Assembly: GCF_017794965.1 (NCBI RefSeq)
Contig: NZ_CP051240.1
Coordinates: 1,612,001-1,676,000 of the forward strand
Origin: Alcanivorax sp.
GTDB lineage: Bacteria; Pseudomonadota; Gammaproteobacteria; Pseudomonadales; Alcanivoracaceae
Reading direction: 5' to 3'
Length of the DNA stretch: 64,000 nt
Shown here: positions 58,329 through 64,000 of the stretch, piece by piece
How positions within the stretch are numbered: the stretch's first letter is position 1
Layout of the letters: each line of letters starts with the position of its first letter
Notes under the pieces: generated by a model
Told to the model about the DNA's origin: nothing
The model's input: the letters and a program-made list of their open reading frames with translations, nothing else
Databases searched by the model: none
Program-made: the position numbers and the translations under genes

Positions 58329-58583
58329 CTAATACCAGCTGGTAGAGGGGCCATGTGTAGCCACCAGATCCAGAAGTGTTGAATGATCAATTGTCTCGAG
58401 ATGGCTGGTTGGCACCTGAATGTGCGGGTGCTCCAGCAGGTAGGCTTGGCCATCCAGCGGCAGTGTGGATGCAAGCAGCAGGCCAGCATCCGTGAACACA
58501 CAGATGTCTTCAGGCTGGTAAAGTGTGAAGAAATTATCGATGCCGTCCTGGTCGCCGGGCTTGAGTCCGATCAGATGAAGCAT
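58329..58583 (-). CDS. tusB: sulfur relay protein TusB (DsrH-like)
   Basis: Small protein of 84 aa, the DsrH/TusB subunit of the TusBCD complex, which passes persulfide sulfur toward MnmA. It begins MLHLIGLKPGDQDG and ends STSWY, the usual tryptophan-ended tail. The start lies one base after the tusC stop. TusE, the next carrier, would be expected right after it but the next gene is ybiB, 43 bp on. Confidence 0.82.
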   Translation of the reverse strand: MLHLIGLKPGDQDGIDNFFTLYQPEDICVFTDAGLLLASTLPLDGQAYLLEHPHIQVPTSHLETIDHSTLLDLVATHGPSTSWY

Positions 58584-58584
58584 T

Positions 58585-58914
58585 TCAGAACACCAGTACC
58601 TGTTGGCTTTCGTGGCGCAGGCTTCGCAAGGCGTCCGCACTCAGGATTTCCAGCTGCAAATGCTCCTGAGCCATGCCTTCTTGGCTGCCCGCTACGCAAC
58701 GAACACCGAAATCCGCCAGCTGTGAAAGGCTGTCGTTGACTGGTAAAGCGGACAGGACGCTCAGGCAGCCATCGGTAAGCCACAGGGTAGTGGGGAGGCC
58801 GAAAGCCGCTCCGGTCATGAGCATATCCAGCATTTCCTGGAACCGGTCACTGAGCGGGGCGTTGGCCGTGGCGATGAAGAATTGACTAGCCAAACTGTAG
58901 CACCCGTTCCGCAT
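58585..58914 (-). CDS. tusC: sulfur relay protein TusC (DsrF-like)
   Basis: DsrE/F-fold protein of about 109 aa, middle subunit of TusBCD. ALPVNDSLSQLADFGVRC and the hydrophobic core MLDMLMTGAAFGLPTTLWL fit TusC, which lacks a catalytic cysteine in the family. The start is uncertain: ATG 58914 overlaps tusD by 29 bases and may be too far upstream, since relatives start close to the SQFFIATANAP strand. Confidence 0.8.
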   Translation of the reverse strand: MRNGCYSLASQFFIATANAPLSDRFQEMLDMLMTGAAFGLPTTLWLTDGCLSVLSALPVNDSLSQLADFGVRCVAGSQEGMAQEHLQLEILSADALRSLRHESQQVLVF

Positions 58915-59257
58915 TGATCATGGCATCTGCCCATTGGCCAAGCCCGACCAGGCTGAATCCTTTAGCCAGAGTACTGCCGTGCTCGCCATCCATGATGCCG
59001 CGGCGTTGAGCTGCGCCCACGCAAACCTCTGCCGCAATACCGTTCTGCTGGACCCACTGCTGCCATTGCTGGGCGGTAGTGGCATTCTCGGCATCACCGC
59101 GCCAGGCATGACGATTGGCTAGCTGGACAGCGTCAGAATACAAGAAGAGGCGGTAGAGCTGATGGTCGGGGTGAGTATGGAGTGCCTTGACGGTGTTAAG
59201 TGCAGTCATTGCGGCGGGGGAATCCGCCGCCGCATTGACCAGAACCGCAAACTGCAT
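58886..59257 (-). CDS. tusD: sulfur relay protein TusD (DsrE-like)
   Basis: Catalytic subunit of TusBCD, 123 aa. The sulfur-carrying cysteine (Cys78 in E. coli TusD) is C79, in GIAAEVCVGAAQRRGIMDG, and the end FSLVGLGQWADAMINAERVL fits the family. The start codon directly follows the yccA stop (TAA-ATG), so it is translated from the same message. Confidence 0.9.
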   Translation of the reverse strand: MQFAVLVNAAADSPAAMTALNTVKALHTHPDHQLYRLFLYSDAVQLANRHAWRGDAENATTAQQWQQWVQQNGIAAEVCVGAAQRRGIMDGEHGSTLAKGFSLVGLGQWADAMINAERVLQFG

Positions 59258-59941
59258 TTAGTCGTTGCCGTTCAGTGCAGTGAGCAGGTTAAGCAGGGAC
59301 AGGAACAGGTTGTAAAGAGACACAAACAGGGTCACGGTGGCGAGGATATAGTTGGTTTCACCGCCGTGAATGATGGCGCTGGTCTGCCACATGATCAACA
59401 GGGAGGACAGCATCACAAAGGCAGCGGAAACCGCCAGGTTGAGTGCCGGAATTTCCAGAAAGATATTGGCCAGGCTGGCAACGAACGCCACAAGGATGCC
59501 AATCATGATGAAATTGGTCATGAAGCTGAAGTCCTTGCGGGTCACCAGGGCGATGGCAGACATGGCCACAAAGATGAACGCAGTCCCGCCAAGTGCGGTG
59601 GTCACAATCTCCATGCCGCCGGGGACTTGGGCGTACATGTTAATGATTGGGCCTGTGGTGAAGCCCAGCCAACCTGTCAGGCCGAATACAGCCAGAATGC
59701 CCCAGGCGCTGTTACGCAGCATGTTGGTCGCCACCAGCAGGCCGATGTACACACCCAGGGTCAGGAAGACGTTGATGAAGCCGATGTTGTTGGCCATGGC
59801 AAACCAGGACGCACCGGTGGCCACGATCAGGGACAGCCCCAGCAGCATGTAGGTGTTCTTCAGTACCTGGGCTGCGCGCTCCCCGGTCACGGCCATACCG
59901 TGCTGCTGGGGGCTGGAATAGGGGTTGGTCTGGTTGTTCAT
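59258..59941 (-). CDS. yccA: YccA-like Bax inhibitor-1 family membrane protein
   Basis: Inner-membrane protein of 227 aa with seven hydrophobic helices, of the BI-1/YccA family; E. coli YccA is a substrate and modulator of the FtsH protease. NTYMLLGLSLIVATGASWFA opens the first helix and AIIHGGETNYILATVTLF the last pair with the conserved acidic residue. The start at 59941 (MNNQTNPYSS) is chosen over an ATG four codons earlier. It heads the yccA-tusD-tusC-tusB-ybiB run, as in Pseudomonas. Confidence 0.92.
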   Translation of the reverse strand: MNNQTNPYSSPQQHGMAVTGERAAQVLKNTYMLLGLSLIVATGASWFAMANNIGFINVFLTLGVYIGLLVATNMLRNSAWGILAVFGLTGWLGFTTGPIINMYAQVPGGMEIVTTALGGTAFIFVAMSAIALVTRKDFSFMTNFIMIGILVAFVASLANIFLEIPALNLAVSAAFVMLSSLLIMWQTSAIIHGGETNYILATVTLFVSLYNLFLSLLNLLTALNGND

Positions 59942-60149
59942 AGTCTCGATCATCCTTTTGAATGGTACCTGTGATGATAAGGGCGCCCGCGCCAAAATCA
60001 AGGGAAACCGGTACAGCTAAGCCCCTGTTTTTCTAGGGGTAATGCTTTTGTTTGGTGGAACACCAAAATTAATGCTTTGTGACCCGAATCTCGGGACTGG
60101 AAACGGATATTTAATACTATATTCGTAGTCTTGAGGGGGCTAAATCACA

Positions 60150-60815
60150 ATGACAACATTATCCATCGCTCCACGTGAGGAGCAGATAGAGCTGCAGGGG
60201 GTCTCCGGGACGCTGGACCCGGCACAATTTGTGGCCATTCCTGAAGAGGGCGACCGCAAGGTCGAATTCGTCTTTGCCCCTGGGCGTGGCGGGGCCTGCA
60301 GCCTGACCCTGTTTAATCATCGCTATGTGGAATACCGGCGGTCCGGCCGCAGGGGGCGCTGTGCAGTGTTTAATTTGGCCTTTGTTGATCCCCAGCCAGT
60401 CCATGACGTGAACCGGGCAGCCGTGCAGTGGTGTCTATGCATATTGGGGGTGATTGCAGTAGTTGCCGGAGCGGCCTACGGGATGTGGCCGGCTGCCGTT
60501 GCTGGAGCGGGGTTGGCAGTGGTATTCGCTGTGATAGCGCGTGGCCAACAGCACAATCGCTGGACCTATTACAGTCGTCACGGACGCATTGCCCTGTTCG
60601 AGCTGAATCAGACCCGGTCAGATGAAGACCGGTTGCAGAAGCTCATCGGCATTCTGGCCAGGCGTAGTCAACTGGCCTGGGGAAGCCTCCCTCCTGGGAA
60701 GGAAAGGCTGGCCGTCGAAGTGGCAGAGCATCGCCGCCTGATGGACAGTGCGACCATCAGCCAGGCACGTTATGAGCGCGCCAAGCGCAGAATATTCGGC
60801 CGCTACAAAGGTTGA
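60150..60815 (+). CDS. uncharacterised membrane protein with SHOCT-like C-terminus
   Basis: Protein of 221 aa that I cannot name. Residues 1-90 are soluble and beta-rich (FVFAPGRGGACSLTLFNHRY), residues about 93-130 make two membrane helices (LCILGVIAVVAGAAYGMW, then AGLAVVFAVIA), and the end, HRRLMDSATISQARYERAKR, has the look of a SHOCT domain, a short module found at protein ends in oligomeric envelope proteins. There is no signal peptide. It is divergent from yccA and stands alone before tRNA-Ser. No clear ribosome site except GAGGGGGC about 13 bases upstream. Confidence 0.6.
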   Translation: MTTLSIAPREEQIELQGVSGTLDPAQFVAIPEEGDRKVEFVFAPGRGGACSLTLFNHRYVEYRRSGRRGRCAVFNLAFVDPQPVHDVNRAAVQWCLCILGVIAVVAGAAYGMWPAAVAGAGLAVVFAVIARGQQHNRWTYYSRHGRIALFELNQTRSDEDRLQKLIGILARRSQLAWGSLPPGKERLAVEVAEHRRLMDSATISQARYERAKRRIFGRYKG

Positions 60816-60870
60816 ACGGGGCCCGGTGATCAAGATTCCAGCAGTTATTGAACATCGGTACGTCGGGTCG

Positions 60871-60898
60871 TTGACTGGCCAACGTGCTCATGTATTAT
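60871..60898 (+). promoter_or_regulatory. sigma-70 promoter of tRNA-Ser
   Basis: TTGACT (60,871-60,876), 16-bp spacer, then TG-TATTAT (-10 at 60,893-60,898). The tRNA begins 13 bases after the -10 box. Confidence 0.75.
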
Positions 60899-60911
60899 TG
60901 CTGGCCTGTCA

Positions 60912-60999
60912 GGAGGGGTGGCAGAGTGGCCGAATGCACCGGTCTTGAAAACCGGCGACGGGAGACCGTCCGTGGGTTCAAATCCCACCCCCTCCGCCA
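60912..60999 (+). tRNA. tRNA-Ser (anticodon UGA)
   Basis: An 88-base tRNA with CCA encoded. Acceptor stem GGAGGGG / CCCCTCC, anticodon stem CCGGT / ACCGG with loop CTTGAAA (anticodon TGA at 60,946-60,948), T stem GTGGG / CCCAC with loop TTCAAAT, and a long variable arm typical of serine tRNAs. It reads UCA and other UCN codons and is charged by SerS at 53.9 kb. Confidence 0.97.
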
Positions 61000-61008
61000 T
61001 ACAAAAAG

Positions 61009-61037
61009 CCCGCGCTCATTGAGCGCGGGTTTTTTTT
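61009..61037 (+). terminator. intrinsic terminator of tRNA-Ser
   Basis: Ten-bp stem CCCGCGCTCA / TGAGCGCGGG with eight T's immediately after. Confidence 0.95.
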
Positions 61038-61101
61038 GGCCGCTCTGCGGCCGCAGCATGCATCCCGCATCACGCATCACGCTAAAAGATGAAAGGCGTT
61101 G

Positions 61102-61174
61102 TTCACCACAGAGAGCACAGAGTTCACTGAGAAACCCCGCTTTCCTCGGTGCACTCTGTGCTCTCTGTGGTGAA
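61102..61174. repeat. CACAGAG-family palindrome
   Basis: Arms of 30 bases, TTCACCACAGAGAGCACAGA... (61,102-61,131) and ...TCTGTGCTCTCTGTGGTGAA (61,145-61,174), differ at only two positions around a 13-base loop. Same family as the outer arms at 25,258-25,401 but without the inserted REP. It lies between tRNA-Ser and arsA. Confidence 0.85.
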
Positions 61175-61197
61175 ACTGTTTTTGATCCTGCTTTAGC

Positions 61198-62217
61198 TTA
61201 TGGCTGGGACAGCATTTTCGAGAATAGCCTGATCGCCGCCATCCCCTGAACATCATCTTCCTGCAAAGGGATCCTCAGGGTGTGAAAGCTGCTGAACAGG
61301 GTGTTGATTTCGTCAAGATGACGTTGTTGGGTTTTCAGTCGGGCGGCGAAGAAGGCGCCGTCTACGTGGTCGGGGAGTACCCGGTTGAGAATGATGCCCG
61401 AAACCGGAATGCCGGACTCCGTAAGGCTGTCCACGGCGCGGCGGGTTTCCAGTATGGGCAGTTTTTCCGGGGTCATCACAAACAGGAATCCGGTCTTGTC
61501 CGCATCGGATAACTGACGCCGGGCGCGATGGAACAGGCGCTGGCGCGCCAGCAGCGTATCGGCAATCTGCTGGCTTCTCGGATCCAGATCCTGGTTGGCA
61601 TGTGTCGCTGGGTCTTGCAGGGGGCTGTCCAGATCCTTGCCGGGGCTGAGATGGTCCAGCACTTTGCCCAGTTGCTGTGCCTTGTGATTGTGCTTGAGCA
61701 GCCCGCTGGTCCAGGCGGCCATGACTTCCGGCAGGCTCAGTAGCCGCAGGGTATGGCCCGTGGGGGCAGTGTCGAAGATGACCAGGTCGTATTCCCGGGT
61801 TTCCTGATCAATTATCTGTGACAGCCGTTCCAGCAGGGCAGCTTCCTGGGCACCGGGTGACTGCCGGCTGAGCCTGAGCTGCTTCTCCAGTTCACGAAAC
61901 TGGTCCGGACCGGCAAACCGCCGCATTTGGCTGCTTACCTTGTCCAGATAACGTTCCACTTCCTCATCAGGATCCAGCTCCATGGCATAGAGATTGGATT
62001 CCATGCAGCGCACCCGGTTACCAATGGAGCAACCGAAGGCATCACCAAGGCTGTGGGCGGGATCCGTTGAAACAAGCAGCACCTTACGGTCCATCTGCGC
62101 AGCGCGGCAGGCAATGGCGGCAGAAGTGGTGGTCTTGCCCACGCCGCCCTTGCCGCCCACCATCAACAGACGGTGGTTCTGTATCAGAGCATCGATATCA
62201 AGGGTGAGGGCGTTCAT
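61198..62217 (-). CDS. ArsA/Get3-family ATPase
   Basis: Cytoplasmic P-loop ATPase of 339 aa. The deviant Walker A is GGKGGVGKTTTSAAIA, switch I DPAHSLGDAF, switch II FDTAPTGHTLRLLSLPE. It has one ATPase unit, like Get3 or half of plasmid ArsA; the arsenite-binding cysteine trio of ArsA is not evident. No ars genes are near, so an arsenite role is unlikely; the family otherwise handles hydrophobic helices or metal stress. It lies 15 bp after the cory-CC-star gene in one transcript with cstA. The ribosome site is weak. Confidence 0.85.
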   Translation of the reverse strand: MNALTLDIDALIQNHRLLMVGGKGGVGKTTTSAAIACRAAQMDRKVLLVSTDPAHSLGDAFGCSIGNRVRCMESNLYAMELDPDEEVERYLDKVSSQMRRFAGPDQFRELEKQLRLSRQSPGAQEAALLERLSQIIDQETREYDLVIFDTAPTGHTLRLLSLPEVMAAWTSGLLKHNHKAQQLGKVLDHLSPGKDLDSPLQDPATHANQDLDPRSQQIADTLLARQRLFHRARRQLSDADKTGFLFVMTPEKLPILETRRAVDSLTESGIPVSGIILNRVLPDHVDGAFFAARLKTQQRHLDEINTLFSSFHTLRIPLQEDDVQGMAAIRLFSKMLSQP

Positions 62218-62232
62218 CGGCAGTATGGCCTG

Positions 62233-62502
62233 TTAACAGCAGCGGAAATGGTCAAGTGGCGAGCGTTCCATGCACATGCGGGTATGCCACTCATGGAACC
62301 GGTCCATGAGCAGCGGCTGTAATTCCAGCGTGCTCCATGCCGCCGGGTTGGGGATACCCATCATTTCCGAAAACACCAACAGCATGAACAGGTCTTCCTC
62401 GTCTCGCCGGGCACGGGCAATGGCCGCACGATAGGGCGCATTGTAGTACTGGGTGCCCAGCTCATTGAGCCGGCGCAACGCGCCCAGGATACGCCCGGCC
62501 AT
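62233..62502 (-). CDS. cory-CC-star protein
   Basis: Small protein of 89 aa ending in Cys-Cys-stop (DHFRCC), the mark of the family I recall as cory-CC-star. The core LNELGTQYYNAPYRAAIARA, then DEEDLFMLLVFSEMMGIPNPA, is helical with no signal peptide. Function unknown; known members occur beside ArsA-type ATPases, as here. The stop of cstA overlaps its start (TGATG), so translation is coupled. The terminal cysteines could bind metal, take a lipid or form a disulfide, which is speculation. Confidence 0.78.
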   Translation of the reverse strand: MAGRILGALRRLNELGTQYYNAPYRAAIARARRDEEDLFMLLVFSEMMGIPNPAAWSTLELQPLLMDRFHEWHTRMCMERSPLDHFRCC

Positions 62503-64000
62503 CAACCTTGCTCCGCTGGTTCCTGGCTGAAGGCTTTCCTGAGGGCAGCAGCACACTCCAGGGTAACCAGAAGGGCCGCTACCAGCACCACCAGATCCAG
62601 CCCCAGCAGGAACCAGTCCTGCTTGTCATAGAAGCTCTTGAGCTGAATCAGCAGCGCCAGCAGGGTCATTACAAGCAGGAAAACCAGTGGGCCCAGTGTA
62701 TAAATGGCAGGGCGGCCACGGCGTACCAGCATGATGGTTATGACCAGCAGGGTAAGCCCGGCCAGCAGTTGGTTGGTGGTGCCAAATAATGGCCAGATCA
62801 GCAGGCCGCCGCTGCCATCGGCGCCGCCGGCACCGAAAGCCAGCAAAAGACAGGTGGCCACAGAAAGCAAGGTGGCGGGGAGCGGTCGGGTCAGCCATTT
62901 CTGCTGATAGATCTCGCCCCATTCCTGGAAAATATAGCGCTGCAGGCGCAGCCCGGTGTCCATGGTGGTCCCGGCGAACAGGGCAGCCATCACCGTGAGC
63001 AGGGTGGCTGCAACGCCTGCATCCATGCCCATACCGCCGGCAAGGATGGCCGCACCGCCATCCACAAAAGCGGTCAGGCTGCCCTGACCGAAAGCGGTGT
63101 AGACCGCCTGCCAGTCCGCCAGAGTGGCGAAACCGGCGGTGGCTGCAATGATGGCCGCCAGCGCCAGTGACCCTTCGCCCACCGCGCCGAAATAACCCAC
63201 AAAGCGGGCATCGGTTTCCTGGTTAAGCTGTTTGGAGCTGGTGCCGGACGCGACCAGGCCATGAAAGCCGGAAATGGCACCGCAGGCGATGGTCACGAAG
63301 AGCAGAGGGAGCAGTGAGGGCGTGCCAGCCGGCACATCCACATTGATCATGGGGGCGACCACGGTGGGGTTGCCAATCAGCACGGCGCCATAAAGCAGAA
63401 TCAGGCCCACGAACAGCTGCAGGCCGTTGATGTAGTCGCGGGGTTGAAGCAGTACCCAGACGGGCAGCAGGGAGGCAATGGCCGCGTAGGCGAATAACAG
63501 CAAAATCCAACTGGCACTGGCAGACAGCCCCATCACCTGATCAGGCAGTGCCACAGGTACCTGCGGACCGATGTAAATCAGGGAATAGAGGGCAAGCACC
63601 CCCACGACAGAAACCACACCCAGCCCGATGATTCGCCGATAGATAAGCTGACCGATTATCAGCGCCACAGCGATGGCTCCCCACACCGGCACTACAGCAC
63701 CCGGGTTATTGATCAGCAAGTTCGCAATGACCACCCCGAACACGGCATTGACCATGAGCAAGACCAGGAATATCACGATCATGAAGATGGTGCGTGCGCG
63801 ATGCCCCACGACTTCGCCAGTCAGGGCACCCACCGATTTTGCCCGGTTGCGGACGCTGGCCCAGAGGGCGCCACTGTCATGAACGCCGGCAAAAAAGATG
63901 GTGCCGAGCACGACCCAAACGAACGCCGGCAGCCAGCCCCAGATGACCGCGATGGCGGGTCCCACAATCGGAGCGGCCCCTGCTACGGAGGTAAAATGGT
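62502..64000 (-). CDS. cstA: CstA-family carbon-starvation/peptide transporter, 5' end cut by the window
   Basis: Polytopic inner-membrane transporter of the CstA family, which imports peptides or pyruvate in known members. The frame stays open to base 64,000 (reading HFTSVAGAAPIVGPAIAVIW at the edge), so the start lies outside. About 499 codons remain with some twelve helices; HDSGALWASVRNRAKSVG and SGFHGLVASGTSSKQLNQET are family blocks, the latter conserved near the transport core. It is the first gene of a coupled cstA / cory-CC-star / arsA operon. Confidence 0.92.
   Translation of the reverse strand, partial: HFTSVAGAAPIVGPAIAVIWGWLPAFVWVVLGTIFFAGVHDSGALWASVRNRAKSVGALTGEVVGHRARTIFMIVIFLVLLMVNAVFGVVIANLLINNPGAVVPVWGAIAVALIIGQLIYRRIIGLGVVSVVGVLALYSLIYIGPQVPVALPDQVMGLSASASWILLLFAYAAIASLLPVWVLLQPRDYINGLQLFVGLILLYGAVLIGNPTVVAPMINVDVPAGTPSLLPLLFVTIACGAISGFHGLVASGTSSKQLNQETDARFVGYFGAVGEGSLALAAIIAATAGFATLADWQAVYTAFGQGSLTAFVDGGAAILAGGMGMDAGVAATLLTVMAALFAGTTMDTGLRLQRYIFQEWGEIYQQKWLTRPLPATLLSVATCLLLAFGAGGADGSGGLLIWPLFGTTNQLLAGLTLLVITIMLVRRGRPAIYTLGPLVFLLVMTLLALLIQLKSFYDKQDWFLLGLDLVVLVAALLVTLECAAALRKAFSQEPAEQG

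Noticed and set aside
60912..60999. Selenocysteine tRNA
   Set aside because: The long variable arm could suggest it, but the anticodon is UGA, not UCA, and the acceptor stem is seven bp; it is an ordinary serine tRNA.
61198..62217. Arsenite-export operon
   Set aside because: Only the ATPase is present. There is no arsB, arsC, arsD or arsR nearby, and the neighbours are cstA and cory-CC-star.

Overview
The window looks like a core-chromosome segment of a marine, fat- and hydrocarbon-using gammaproteobacterium, most likely Alcanivorax or a close relative (Oceanospirillales). This is inferred from gene content and order, not from a search. The signs are malate synthase G, a monomeric isocitrate dehydrogenase, a pair of acyl-CoA dehydrogenases behind a PsrA-like operator, a phasin, and a gene order from mnmA/purB through icd, cspD-clpS-clpA, infA-bpt-aat, trxB, ftsK-lolA-rarA, serS, cysG and tusDCB that, from memory, resembles the Pseudomonas aeruginosa chromosome. 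No phage, transposase, integrase, plasmid replication gene or CRISPR array was seen.

Bases 1-20,150 hold envelope, signalling and metabolic genes: a truncated RND/MMPL permease, a hybrid histidine kinase, an HTATIP2-like oxidoreductase and RraA; malate dehydrogenase; a geranylgeranyl-reductase-like flavoprotein; an AraC regulator; a phasin divergent from a carboxylesterase; bolA and trhO; the molybdate transporter modABC; an Lgt-like membrane protein; and a GMC oxidoreductase with a ferredoxin-like cysteine motif. Bases 20,190-31,275 carry a GGDEF enzyme, the acyl-CoA dehydrogenase pair, an SDR-ttcA pair, glcB, a small secretin-like protein and a TrmB-like methyltransferase.

Bases 31,900-39,900 hold two divergent blocks. 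The minus-strand genes are the nudJ-like gene, mnmA, hflD, purB, roxA, a GNAT gene and a DUF7931 gene, concerned with tRNA and ribosome modification and purine synthesis. The plus-strand genes are moaCDE for molybdopterin, which could use the molybdate brought in by ModABC. Bases 40,000-56,720 are the most conserved part: icd, then the N-degron set (clpS, clpA, bpt, aat, with cspD and infA), then trxB and ftsK-lolA-rarA-crcB, serS and cysG. Bases 56,720-64,000 hold yccA-tusDCB-ybiB without tusE, an unknown SHOCT-like membrane protein, tRNA-Ser(UGA), and a coupled cstA / cory-CC-star / arsA operon cut by the window end.

Sulfur and tRNA modification recur: trhO, ttcA, mnmA, tusBCD, the TrmB-like gene and rluE all lie in this window. 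Gaps between genes, mainly convergent ones, are filled by several families of long inverted repeats: AT-rich arms around GC-rich hairpins, REP-like GTGGGAGC palindromes, and CACAGAG palindromes. In three places the AT-rich repeat runs into a gene and supplies its last codons and stop.
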